A stretch of DNA of 33,331 bases from Candidatus Magasanikiibacteriota bacterium (GTDB lineage: Bacteria; Patescibacteriota; Patescibacteriia; Magasanikbacterales; UBA10003): contig JACROI010000002.1 in the NCBI GenBank assembly GCA_016214465.1, positions 1 to 33,331 of the forward strand, given 5' to 3'. Of the stretch, positions 1 to 7,246 are shown in pieces. The stretch's first letter is position 1. Every line of letters begins with the position of its first letter. Under the pieces are notes generated by a model, which did no database searches, was not told the origin of the DNA, and saw only the letters and a list, made by a program, of their open reading frames with translations. The translations under genes and the position numbers were made by a program.

Positions 1-1
1 A

Positions 2-1378
2 CAAGAAGACAATGTTTCTACATGCCTTAACAGAGGAGGCATCTGGTGCTATGACAATAGCTCCAAAAATACCGGTTATTGTTCCACCGGTTCTTGCAAA
101 TTAACACCTCCAACTCCGGAACCTACACCTCAACCCCAACCAGTACAATCTCCGGACATGTCTAAACAGATTGAGCGAGAGAAAAAAGACATGTTGCGCG
201 AATTGCGTATGTTTGAAAGATACTTTAAAAAACTGAAAGATGGCACCGTGCTGTCAAAAATCGCAGCCTTAAGCGATAAAATACAAAAAGTTGATTCCAA
301 AATTACCGACGCGATGAGCGTGATGGAAGCGATACGAGAAGAAATACAAATTATGCGCGAGGCCTACCAAGACGCCACGGAAAACGACAATCAAGTGAAT
401 GAACAACAGCGCGATGAAAAATTCCAAAAACAGGCCTTGCGTGACATGAAGAACGGCGTTAAAAATTTTGAGAAATATCTTAAAACTTTGGATATACGGA
501 TAGCCGGTTTGGAAAAGAAAGGATTTGTCGTTGACGCGGCTATAAAAGACACTTTGGCTAAAGCCAAAGAACTGGTTGCAAATGCCAAAACAGCCGAGAC
601 CTACGATGAAATCAAGGATATTATGGAACAATTGCCGCAACTGGTGGAAAATTTAAACGACTTCATGCCTCGGCTTGAACAGCTGGCTCGTATTCCACAG
701 ATTATCAAAATGATCGCGGCTCGCGTTACGGCCACCGAACGGCTGGTCGTTCAAACGGAAAAAACAGCCGCCCGGCTCAAATTTGACGCCACGGAAGAAA
801 TTCAAAATATGCGCACTTTGCTGGATGAAGTGAAAGCGGCAGTGGAGCAAGTTAGATCCGCTTCGTTTGAAAATGATTTATTCACATTTATTCAGGACAA
901 TATCTTGGAAAAATTAGCCGATATCCAACAAATTTCCGACAACTTGAAAAATGTCGTGAGCGTGAAAAAATATGCCAGTCAAACGGCCGCCAATGTCAAA
1001 AAGTATGAACAACGAATTGCCAAACTGGAAAAAAAGGGCGAAGATGTGAGCGAGCCGCAATTCTTGTTGGATGAAGCCAAAACTCACCTTGATGACTTGC
1101 GCGCCTTGGCTAATCAAAAACTGACAGAGGATTCGGCTCTGGAAATTATTGAACATCTGCGCGCTCTGACCGAGACCATGAATCAGCTGGCTGAATCTCT
1201 AAAAATAGTCACGCCGGACGCTTTGGAACAGCAATTGAAAAAATCATTGCAAGGCGTGGGTGCCACTTTCAAACAATTTGAAGTGAATGAAATTGAAAAA
1301 TTGATGGTTAAAGCGTTTCATGTGGCCAATTACTTCCGTTTGTCGCCACAGCGTTCGCTCGCAATTTTGATGGAATAA
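2..1378 (+). CDS. Coiled-coil protein, 5' end outside window
   Basis: The ORF track starts this gene at an internal ATG, but the same frame stays open to the left edge, so the gene begins upstream of the window. The extra 52 codons encode a cysteine-containing stretch (four Cys, ending CSTGSC) followed by a Pro/Thr/Gln linker. The remaining ~400 residues are rich in Lys, Glu, Ala, Leu and Gln with heptad-like spacing and no catalytic motif, which suggests long coiled coils. Two segments resemble each other: one has 'IAGLEKKG' and the other 'IAKLEKKG', each followed by ~45 residues of similar pattern, so an internal duplication is likely. The linker between a Cys-bearing N-terminus and a helical rod suggests an exported or surface protein, but the signal peptide would lie outside the window. 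I do not recognise the family. A terminator follows directly. Confidence 0.75.
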   Translation, partial: QEDNVSTCLNRGGIWCYDNSSKNTGYCSTGSCKLTPPTPEPTPQPQPVQSPDMSKQIEREKKDMLRELRMFERYFKKLKDGTVLSKIAALSDKIQKVDSKITDAMSVMEAIREEIQIMREAYQDATENDNQVNEQQRDEKFQKQALRDMKNGVKNFEKYLKTLDIRIAGLEKKGFVVDAAIKDTLAKAKELVANAKTAETYDEIKDIMEQLPQLVENLNDFMPRLEQLARIPQIIKMIAARVTATERLVVQTEKTAARLKFDATEEIQNMRTLLDEVKAAVEQVRSASFENDLFTFIQDNILEKLADIQQISDNLKNVVSVKKYASQTAANVKKYEQRIAKLEKKGEDVSEPQFLLDEAKTHLDDLRALANQKLTEDSALEIIEHLRALTETMNQLAESLKIVTPDALEQQLKKSLQGVGATFKQFEVNEIEKLMVKAFHVANYFRLSPQRSLAILME

Positions 1379-1387
1379 TCACCGTTC

Positions 1388-1428
1388 AAAAAAACACCCC
1401 TCCTTTGACCGGAGTGGTGTTTTGTTTT
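1388..1428 (+). terminator. Rho-independent terminator after coiled-coil gene
   Basis: The stem AAAACACC/GGTGTTTT continues inward with CTCC/GGAG around a TTTGAC loop, and a T-rich run (TTTTGTTTT) follows. It starts ten bases after the stop codon and ends just before the holA start, so holA must be transcribed separately or by read-through. Confidence 0.8.
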
Positions 1429-1442
1429 ACAATATCTTTACT

Positions 1443-2411
1443 ATGCTCATAATGCTTCACGGTCCGGACACTTGGCGCAGCCGCCAACAATTATCAAAAA
1501 TGATTGCCGAATTCAAGGCCAAACGCGACCCATCCGGCCTGAATCTAAATATTTTTGACGCAGCCAAAGCCGAAGGCGCCGAGATGCTGGAAGCCATGGT
1601 CGCCAGTCCTTTTTTAGCCGAGAAACGACTGACTGTACTGGAGCGATTATCCGAAAACAAAAAAAAGGACTTATGGGCCAATCTTTTGGAATTGATAAAA
1701 AATAAAAAATTGCCGGACACATCAGTCGTCATTTTTTGGGAAAGCGAAATCAAATTAAATTCCCATCCTCTTTTTGAAACATTGGCCAAACAAAAATTTT
1801 CACAAAAATTTGAAACACTATCTGGCGTGAAATTAAACCAATGGATTAAACGGGAAATTGCCGGTCGTAACTTGGAAATTGAACAATACGCGTTGACTGC
1901 GTTGACCAATTATCCTTTTGACAGCTTGTGGCAAATAATCAATGAACTTGATAAAATCGCGGCCTATTTGTCAAAAGAGTCGGAGAAAAAAATTACGTTA
2001 AAACATGTAAATCTTTTCTTGAATGAAGTCGGCGATGATAATATTTTTCATTTCCTGGACGCTCTCACCGGGCGGCGCGCCAAAGAAGCAATTAAGCTTT
2101 TGCATACTCAATTTGACAACGGAGAAGAGTCTGGTAAAATTTTTAATTTGATTGTCGGGCAATGGCGCAAACTTTTATTACTCAAAGATTATTTTTCTCT
2201 CAACCCGGGCTCAACCTCTGACAGCGCTGCCAAAGAGCTGGACATTCATCCGTTTGTGGTTAAAAAAACCCTGGCAATTTTGCCGGGATTCTCATTTGCA
2301 AAATTAAAAGAAATTTATAGCGAGTTATTAAATATTGATCTCAAGGCCAAAACTGGCGAGGGAGATTACGCATCATCTTTGGAAATGCTTGTGGCCAAAA
2401 TTTGCCAATAA
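1443..2411 (+). CDS. holA: DNA polymerase III subunit delta
   Basis: The delta subunit of the clamp loader opens the sliding clamp (dnaN, also in this window) for loading onto primed DNA. The N-terminus 'MLHGPDTWRSRQQL' matches the usual start of this family, where a short hydrophobic strand precedes a G-x-D-x-x-R-S segment. The region after residue ~200 ('NIFHFLDALTGRRAKEAI', 'WRKLLLLKDY') matches the C-terminal collar domain. At 322 residues it has normal length. The ORF track begins at TTG 1422, but that codon lies in the preceding terminator, so I use ATG 1443; ATG 1452 is also possible. A bidirectional terminator separates it from the convergent rpsT. The holA-rpsT neighbourhood is common in bacteria. 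Confidence 0.88.
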   Translation: MLIMLHGPDTWRSRQQLSKMIAEFKAKRDPSGLNLNIFDAAKAEGAEMLEAMVASPFLAEKRLTVLERLSENKKKDLWANLLELIKNKKLPDTSVVIFWESEIKLNSHPLFETLAKQKFSQKFETLSGVKLNQWIKREIAGRNLEIEQYALTALTNYPFDSLWQIINELDKIAAYLSKESEKKITLKHVNLFLNEVGDDNIFHFLDALTGRRAKEAIKLLHTQFDNGEESGKIFNLIVGQWRKLLLLKDYFSLNPGSTSDSAAKELDIHPFVVKKTLAILPGFSFAKLKEIYSELLNIDLKAKTGEGDYASSLEMLVAKICQ

Positions 2412-2413
2412 CA

Positions 2414-2440
2414 AAAGAGAGCCGAGCGGCTCTCTTTTTT
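2414..2440. terminator. Bidirectional terminator between holA and rpsT
   Basis: A perfect GAGAGCC/GGCTCTC stem with a four-base loop is flanked by an A-run on the left and a T-run on the right. It can end both holA (plus) and rpsT (minus). Confidence 0.88.
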
Positions 2441-2442
2441 AA

Positions 2443-2706
2443 TTACTTAATCGCGTTAATCTTTGCCATCAATCTTGACTTCATTCGATTGGCGGTATTT
2501 TTTTTCAACACATTTCCTTTCACTGCTTTGTCGCAGGCCTTTTGCCACTCCACTGCCAATTTTTTCAATTCATCTTTGGCTTTGGCTGCCAGGGCTTTGA
2601 TGATTTTTCTCATCAAAAGATCAAGACCAGCCTTGATTTTCTCGTGTTTGGCTGTGGCTTTTTTCGTTTGTCGCAAGGCCTTAATGGCCGCTGATTTATT
2701 AGGCAT
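2443..2706 (-). CDS. rpsT: 30S ribosomal protein S20
   Basis: The 87-residue Lys/Ala-rich protein starts MPNKSAAIKALRQ and shows the S20 pattern of three basic helices ('MRKIIKALAAKAKDELKKL', 'GNVLKKNTANRMKSRL'). S20 binds 16S rRNA in the 30S body. Length and composition are typical. It has its own strong promoter directly upstream, within the short gap after rmuC, and shares a bidirectional terminator with holA. Confidence 0.95.
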   Translation of the reverse strand: MPNKSAAIKALRQTKKATAKHEKIKAGLDLLMRKIIKALAAKAKDELKKLAVEWQKACDKAVKGNVLKKNTANRMKSRLMAKINAIK

Positions 2707-2741
2707 AACTGATTAAAACAAGTTAGATAATTATGATTAGT

Positions 2742-2770
2742 AGTATATTAAAATCAGCCAAAAATGTCAA
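2742..2770 (-). promoter_or_regulatory. Promoter of rpsT
   Basis: Read on the minus strand: TTGACA, 17-bp spacer, TATACT. The box plus the first spacer bases (TTGACATTTTTGGCTG) nearly repeats the rpsO promoter of this window (TTGACATTTTTAGCTG). Confidence 0.85.
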
Positions 2771-2774
2771 GCGC

Positions 2775-3836
2775 CTACTCTTCCACCATTGGTTTGTCAA
2801 TCAGCGACGGCTCAATCTGGCTCTCCCCACCGCTTATTTTCGCCACATCTTTATCAATTTTTTTAAATTCCTTGTAAGATAAATTATACGCGTTCACGGC
2901 CGTGCCCAAATGCCCGCCAAGTTTTTTCATGTAATCATCATAGGCCAACAAATGTTTGCTCAAGTCCCCTATTCTTTTAATAATGTCTTTGATTGAGTCC
3001 TCCATTTGCAAAGCGCGAAGCCCTTGTAAAACCGTTTGTAAATATGCCAAAAATGAAGTTGGGGAAACAATAATCACATGTTTTTCTTTGGTGGCGTATT
3101 CAATCAAATCCTTGGTATTGACTTTAATGCCGCCGACCTGGTTGACAAGCAAATCATAATAAATCGCTTCGGCCGGAATAAACATAAAAGCAAAATCAAC
3201 CGTGCCTTGATTTGGCTTGATGTATTTGGCTGTTTCATCAATGCGATTTTTCAAATCCTGTTTGAATAGTTTTTCCAATTTTTCTTTTTCCAAAGAATCT
3301 TTTTCATTAATAATGCGATTATAATTTTCCAAAGAAAATTTGGAATCAATGGGAATTATTTTGTCTTTCACAAACACCGCCGCGTCCACGATTAAATCGT
3401 GCCCGTCTTCATCCTGCCCCAAATTGTATTGCATGGCAAAACTTTTCGGCGGCAAAACATTTTTTAAAACCGTTTCCAAATAATACTCACCCAAAATTCC
3501 GCGCTGTTTTGGATTTTTTAAAATATCTTCCAGTGATTGCAATTGTTCGGCAAAACTCGCCACATTTTTATTGGTTTCTTCCAATTTGGTCAATTTTTCC
3601 GTCACTTCCTGAATCACGCGCGTGCTAATGCCATATTGTTGTTGCACAGATTTATGCGTTTCTGTAAGTTTTAAATCCACCGCGCGCGTCAATTCGTTAA
3701 GCTGATTTTGTAGTAACAAAAAACCTTGCTGGTCTTTTGGTTGATTCAATGCATGAAGTTTTTTGTATAACACAAATAAGCCAATGAGTATGATAAAAAA
3801 GGTTACACTAAAAATAATGAAAATAATATTTTGCAT
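2775..3836 (-). CDS. rmuC: RmuC family DNA recombination protein
   Basis: RmuC proteins are membrane-anchored and carry a nuclease-like fold; E. coli RmuC limits inversion at short inverted repeats. The 353-residue product has an N-terminal membrane segment (residues ~4-24, 'IIFIIFSVTFFIILIGLFVL'), a coiled coil to ~110, then the RmuC core. Family signatures are 'RGILGEYYLE', 'DLIVDAAVFVKDKIIPIDSKF', 'GTVDFAFMFIPAEAIYYDLL' and 'VIIVSPTSFLAYL'. The D...DSK arrangement fits the restriction-endonuclease-like active site. Length is at the short end for the family. It has its own promoter and lies upstream of rpsT in the same direction. Confidence 0.93.
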   Translation of the reverse strand: MQNIIFIIFSVTFFIILIGLFVLYKKLHALNQPKDQQGFLLLQNQLNELTRAVDLKLTETHKSVQQQYGISTRVIQEVTEKLTKLEETNKNVASFAEQLQSLEDILKNPKQRGILGEYYLETVLKNVLPPKSFAMQYNLGQDEDGHDLIVDAAVFVKDKIIPIDSKFSLENYNRIINEKDSLEKEKLEKLFKQDLKNRIDETAKYIKPNQGTVDFAFMFIPAEAIYYDLLVNQVGGIKVNTKDLIEYATKEKHVIIVSPTSFLAYLQTVLQGLRALQMEDSIKDIIKRIGDLSKHLLAYDDYMKKLGGHLGTAVNAYNLSYKEFKKIDKDVAKISGGESQIEPSLIDKPMVEE

Positions 3837-3843
3837 ATATCTA

Positions 3844-3872
3844 ATTCTAGCTGTTTTGGATTAAAAAAGCAA
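3844..3872 (-). promoter_or_regulatory. Promoter of rmuC
   Basis: Minus strand: TTGCTT, 17-bp spacer, TAGAAT, with the -10 box eight bases upstream of the ATG. The transcript would have almost no leader. Confidence 0.65.
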
Positions 3873-3883
3873 TAATAAAAAAA

Positions 3884-3957
3884 GCCCGCGATCATCAAGT
3901 GGTGACGACGCAGGCGGTGTTGGTTGCGCGATGACATGGCCGATTAAGCCAGCGGGC
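3884..3957 (-). terminator. Possible long-stem terminator
   Basis: Read on the minus strand, GCCCGC inside the last codons of the unknown membrane protein gene can pair with GCGGGC about 60 bases later, which is followed by seven T. The loop is long and only partly self-complementary, so this is tentative. Confidence 0.35.
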
Positions 3958-4570
3958 GGAAGAACTGAGAGTCACGCCGTTGAATTTGAGCCGGAATGCC
4001 TTTAGACGGCTCCAAGATGAAATTTAAACGCGTCATGGCGGCATTAGTGCCGGTTGATCCTGGAATCTGCGGCCGCCCGGCAATCACACTGCCAAATGCG
4101 GCCTTGATACCACCAGGATAAATTCCCCACTCATTACACCGACGAATCAGTTCTGCTCCAGCCCAGCCAATGTCTTCGCCATCAGCCAGTTTGGCTAAAA
4201 CTCCGTCAGCTCCGTTTAAAGCGGCCATGAAAGTGCGGCGATGCGCTGGATTACGCCTCTGAAATTCATCCACATCTTGATTTTGCAAATTGTCAAGATG
4301 TTCCGCGCTCAAAACACCGCGAACAAGGATTTCATAGGTGTGGCGGCCGCCATCATGATGGTTGATTATCCACAAGGTACCTATATCCGCTTGGCTCAAA
4401 AGCTCACGGACATTCTTGGTTTTCACGCTTGACGTTAACATGGGTGATTTTGTTTCCAGTTCCGCTTTAGACGCGCGAGTATGGCTTTCCTTTATAATCT
4501 GGGCATATATAACCAGAGCAGAGCCCAAAATCACTACCATGATAACAAAGAATGCAATCAATCCGCTCAT
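3944..4570 (-). CDS. Unknown protein with N-terminal membrane anchor
   Basis: I do not recognise this 208-residue protein. It has one N-terminal membrane segment ('LIAFFVIMVVILGSALVIYA') and a soluble remainder of ~180 residues without Cys pairs or an obvious active site; stretches such as 'WIINHHDGGRHTYEILVRG' and 'EWGIYPGGIKAAFGSVIAG' look like folded-domain sequence. The ORF track starts at TTG 4606, but GGAGG lies eight bases before the ATG at 4570, so that start is chosen. Base composition is visibly more GC-rich than its neighbours, which hints at a different history. A clear promoter lies upstream and it appears to be transcribed alone. Confidence 0.75.
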   Translation of the reverse strand: MSGLIAFFVIMVVILGSALVIYAQIIKESHTRASKAELETKSPMLTSSVKTKNVRELLSQADIGTLWIINHHDGGRHTYEILVRGVLSAEHLDNLQNQDVDEFQRRNPAHRRTFMAALNGADGVLAKLADGEDIGWAGAELIRRCNEWGIYPGGIKAAFGSVIAGRPQIPGSTGTNAAMTRLNFILEPSKGIPAQIQRRDSQFFRPLA

Positions 4571-4618
4571 TTTATCTTCCTCCGTGTTTGTTATTTTTCC
4601 TCCCAAGTTCCTGCTTAA

Positions 4619-4648
4619 ATACTAGCAAAATGTTATCTTGATTGTCAA
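4619..4648 (-). promoter_or_regulatory. Promoter of unknown membrane-anchored gene
   Basis: Minus strand: TTGACA, 18-bp spacer, TAGTAT, giving a leader of about 40 bases that holds the GGAGG ribosome binding site. Confidence 0.7.
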
Positions 4649-4848
4649 ACTTACAAATATGTGATTAAATATAAGGAACGGTTATGAATAATAAAAAAGG
4701 GGGCAAAAGAATGGTTCTCAATTAAAAGAATTGAAAGAATAATTTGACGACACTTGTTAATAAATAAGATTAGCTGAAAAGGCAAAAAATAAAGACAAAA
4801 AAGGCTTTAAAATTGTTTCAAATGAAACTGCCTGGCTAAAAAACACCT
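4649..4848. other. Intergenic stretch with a possible gene remnant
   Basis: No intact gene. A 30-codon stretch just before tRNA-Arg reads like coding sequence ('RLAEKAKNKDKKGFKI') but has stops upstream in all frames, so it may be a decayed fragment. No convincing promoter for the tRNAs was found beyond a TTGACG near 4743. Confidence 0.3.
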
Positions 4849-4920
4849 GCCCCCATAGTTCAACGGATAGAACAGGCCCGTCCTAAGGGCAAGATGTGTG
4901 TTCAATTCATGCTGGGGGCA
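4849..4920 (+). tRNA. tRNA-Arg (anticodon CCU)
   Basis: A cloverleaf can be drawn by hand: acceptor GCCCCCA/TGGGGGC, D arm GTTC/GAAC, anticodon loop GTCCTAA giving CCU (reads AGG), and a T arm with loop TTCAATT whose stem has two G-T wobbles. The anticodon stem has one mismatch at its outer pair. CCA is not encoded. The T loop TTCAATT replaces the usual TTCGATT. Confidence 0.85.
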
Positions 4921-4946
4921 AAAAAAGAACAAATAATAGATTTTAA

Positions 4947-5020
4947 GGGCCCATAGTAAAGTGGCATTACGTGGCATTCGCATTGCCAAGGCCCGGGTTC
5001 GATTCCCGGTGGGTCCACCA
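4947..5020 (+). tRNA. tRNA-Ala (anticodon CGC), CCA encoded
   Basis: Acceptor GGGCCCA pairs with TGGGTCC and contains G3-T70, the classic alanine identity pair. The anticodon stem TGGCA/TGCCA encloses TTCGCAT, giving CGC (reads GCG). The T stem CCGGG/CCCGG is perfect. CCA is encoded, unlike the other three tRNAs here. The first 28-bp palindrome begins one base after the CCA. Confidence 0.93.
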
Positions 5021-5021
5021 A

Positions 5022-5049
5022 AATTTGTATAGACTATACTATACAAATT
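5022..5049. repeat. 28-bp palindrome, copy 1
   Basis: Arms AATTTGTATAG and CTATACAAATT (11 bp each, exact inverted copies) surround the 6-bp centre ACTATA. It lies one base beyond the tRNA-Ala gene. Copies 2-4 share the 11-6-11 layout. Confidence 0.85.
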
Positions 5050-5063
5050 TTTGTTTGCTTAAA

Positions 5064-5091
5064 AATTTGTCTACACTAGTCTATACAAATT
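5064..5091. repeat. 28-bp palindrome, copy 2
   Basis: Arms AATTTGTCTAC and CTATACAAATT around centre ACTAGT. It starts 42 bp (about four helical turns) after copy 1 starts. A perfect DnaA box follows four bases later. Confidence 0.85.
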
Positions 5092-5095
5092 TACC

Positions 5096-5104
5096 TGTGG
5101 ATAA
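5096..5104 (-). promoter_or_regulatory. DnaA box beside palindrome copy 2
   Basis: TGTGGATAA is the exact reverse complement of the consensus TTATCCACA. Confidence 0.6.
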
Positions 5105-5152
5105 CTGCCAAAACAATCTTTTTATAACTAAAATCAAGAATCTAATCCTTCC

Positions 5153-5223
5153 GGAGTTTTGTCTATAACCTTTTTTGCTGCGAACTGTCGCCGCGACTGC
5201 AAAAAAGTTATAGACAAAACTCC
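5153..5223. repeat. Long hairpin, 25-bp stem
   Basis: The left arm starting GGAGTTTTGTCTATAAC and the right arm ending GTTATAGACAAAACTCC pair over 25 bp with a single bulged C; the loop is ~20 bases. It has no T-run after it on either strand in a terminator position, and no gene ends next to it. Function unknown. Confidence 0.8.
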
Positions 5224-5263
5224 ACAAACCAATCAATTCCGTAATTTAAACAAATTTTTCCAA

Positions 5264-5281
5264 AAGTTTCACAAGAAACTT
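5264..5281. repeat. Small hairpin
   Basis: AAGTTTC-ACAA-GAAACTT forms a perfect 7-bp stem. The rest of 5224-5389 shows no gene that I can support. Confidence 0.5.
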
Positions 5282-5389
5282 ATCTTGACCATAAAATATT
5301 ACACTCTTCTATCATTTTTACCTAAACCACAATAATATCTAGCGTCGGAAAATAAATAATCCGGCAAAATCGCCTTAATCCACTTATTT

Positions 5390-5419
5390 TTGTATCCATT
5401 CAACTATTTGTGGTATAAT
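5390..5419 (+). promoter_or_regulatory. Promoter of prepilin-like gene
   Basis: TTGTAT, 18-bp spacer, TATAAT preceded by TG (extended -10). The ORF-track start (TTG 5390) lies inside this promoter, which supports ATG 5441 as the true start. Confidence 0.75.
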
Positions 5420-5440
5420 CTTATCAACAGCCACTTTCTT

Positions 5441-7246
5441 ATGCTTAAACTTAAAAAACAATCCGGCTTTACTTTAATTGAAATGGTGGTTAGCATTGGC
5501 ATTATGGTGTTAGTCATGTTGGGTATTTTTGGCGCGTTTCAATACACCTATAAAATCATTTATCGAGGTAAAATTCAGATCTTATCCACACAACTGGCCA
5601 ATGAACAACTGGAAATCATTCGTAATCTGCCTTATGAAAGCGTAGGCATTTTAAATGGCATACCCTCTGGCGTTCTAACTTATGAACAAACCAAAGTGCG
5701 CAATAGCGTTACATTTAAGCTCACGACCACTGTCCGCAACATTGACGACCCATTTGATGGCACAATCGGTGGCACGCCTAATGATTTGTCCCCAGCCGAC
5801 TCCAAACAAGCTGAGGTTACCGTATCTTGCACTTCATGCTCGATGCAGACGACTTCGGTCATTTTAAACACCCGCGTAGCGCCTGACGGCTTGGAAAGCA
5901 GTACTGGCGGCGGAGCTTTGTTCATTTCTGTGTTTGATTCTGCAGGAAGCGCAGTGGCGCAAGCCAATGTACATATTGAAAAAGATGAAAATAAAGATGG
6001 TGTCGCGGAATTAACTATTGACGACGTAACCGGCAACAATGGCGAACTGCGCTTGATTGACATGCCGCCGGCTGTTGAAGCGTATAAAATCATTGCCACA
6101 AAAAGCGGCTACTCAACTGATAACACTATTACAGCCAGCCAAAGCAATCCCAATCCTTTAAAACCGCCCGCCACCGTGGCCGCGTCCACTGTCACCAATA
6201 TCAGTTTTGCCATTGACAAAATCAGCAGTTTTAATTTAAAAACACAAAATGTTTTTTGTTCAGCCATCGGCAATGTGGCTGTTGAAGCGCATGGTTCAAA
6301 AATAATCGGCGCCAATCCTGATGTCTATAAATACAGTCAAACCGTCAGCACCAATGGCGACGGCCAAAAAACTTTATCCAACATGGAGTGGGACACTTAT
6401 TCTTTTGCTTTGCCCAGCGCATCCTCATACGACATTTCCGGCAGTATCCCAACTTTGCCTGTGGCTTTAGCGCCAAATTCACAGCAGGATTTAACTTTTA
6501 TTTTAAAAACTCACACTACCAATTCATTGCTCGCGACAATAAAAGACAGCGCCACCAAATTGCCGCTGTCCAACGCAAAAATTACTATTACGAAAAATTC
6601 TTTTATTGATGACCTGACCACCGGCCATGGCTATCTGCGCCAAACTGATTGGTCCGGCAGTTCCGGCCAGGCGCAATTTATTGATGAAACAAAATTCTGG
6701 GAGCAGGATGGCAATGTGGAGATAGATAATCCGGCAGGGGATTTGTTTTTATCAAAATTCGCCGGCAAATATTATTTAACCGGCTTGTTGGAATCGTCAA
6801 CTTTTGATACCGGCACTGCCAGCAATTTTACCAATCTAATTTGGGAACCATTGGCCCAGCCGCCGGCTTGCGGCGCCGCGCCGGTCAAATTTCAAATCGC
6901 CACCGCGGCTGTGGCCTCACCGGAAACATGGAATTACAAAGGTCCGGACGGCACGAGTGCGACATATTACACTGCGAGCGATGCCAATATCTCGTCGGTT
7001 CATAATGGCGACCGTTATTTACGCTACAAACTATTTTTAAACACAGACAGCAACAACTGTACGCCGCAAGTGTCAGATGTGGCTGTGAGTTTTACTTCCG
7101 GATGCACTCCGCCCGGACAGGCCTTTTTTTCAGGCCTGGACAGCGGCACCTACACCGCGACTGTGGAATTGAGCGGTTACCAAACAATAAATACGGAAAT
7201 CGTGGTGAGCGGACGGACACAGGCAGAGATTTTGATGAGTCCTTAA
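5441..7246 (+). CDS. Large prepilin-like protein with carboxypeptidase-regulatory-like repeats
   Basis: The N-terminus carries a type IV prepilin signal: a short basic leader, then 'SGFTLIEMVVSIGIMVLVML'. Cleavage is expected after Gly9, leaving Phe+1 and Glu+5 before the hydrophobic helix. At 601 residues it is far larger than a major pilin. After the helix come a modular exterior: beta-rich domains at ~158-260 ('GALFISVFDSAGSAVAQANV') and ~360-460 ('LPLSNAKITITKN') that resemble carboxypeptidase-regulatory/PEGA-type folds, a segment at ~470-550 that may be a galactose-binding-like sandwich, and a short terminal domain ('SGLDSGTYTATVELSGY'). It is probably a minor pilin or adhesin exposed at a pilus tip or cell surface. 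No other pilus gene is in the window. Its stop codon overlaps the stop of the convergent surface-protein gene. Confidence 0.85.
   Translation: MLKLKKQSGFTLIEMVVSIGIMVLVMLGIFGAFQYTYKIIYRGKIQILSTQLANEQLEIIRNLPYESVGILNGIPSGVLTYEQTKVRNSVTFKLTTTVRNIDDPFDGTIGGTPNDLSPADSKQAEVTVSCTSCSMQTTSVILNTRVAPDGLESSTGGGALFISVFDSAGSAVAQANVHIEKDENKDGVAELTIDDVTGNNGELRLIDMPPAVEAYKIIATKSGYSTDNTITASQSNPNPLKPPATVAASTVTNISFAIDKISSFNLKTQNVFCSAIGNVAVEAHGSKIIGANPDVYKYSQTVSTNGDGQKTLSNMEWDTYSFALPSASSYDISGSIPTLPVALAPNSQQDLTFILKTHTTNSLLATIKDSATKLPLSNAKITITKNSFIDDLTTGHGYLRQTDWSGSSGQAQFIDETKFWEQDGNVEIDNPAGDLFLSKFAGKYYLTGLLESSTFDTGTASNFTNLIWEPLAQPPACGAAPVKFQIATAAVASPETWNYKGPDGTSATYYTASDANISSVHNGDRYLRYKLFLNTDSNNCTPQVSDVAVSFTSGCTPPGQAFFSGLDSGTYTATVELSGYQTINTEIVVSGRTQAEILMSP

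Noticed and set aside
1422-1442. Upstream TTG start of holA given by the ORF track
   Set aside because: It overlaps the T-run of the preceding terminator and adds residues not found in the family.
4807-5046. 79-residue minus-strand ORF across the tRNAs
   Set aside because: It is the antisense translation of two tRNA genes; similar ORFs are common over tRNAs.
5022-5049. Palindrome copy 1 as an integration attachment site at the tRNA-Ala 3' end
   Set aside because: The tRNA 3' sequence is not repeated elsewhere in the window and no integrase gene is present; the palindrome lies outside the tRNA and recurs away from tRNAs.
5390-5440. Upstream TTG start of the prepilin-like gene
   Set aside because: It lies in the promoter -35 box, and the extension would bury the prepilin leader.
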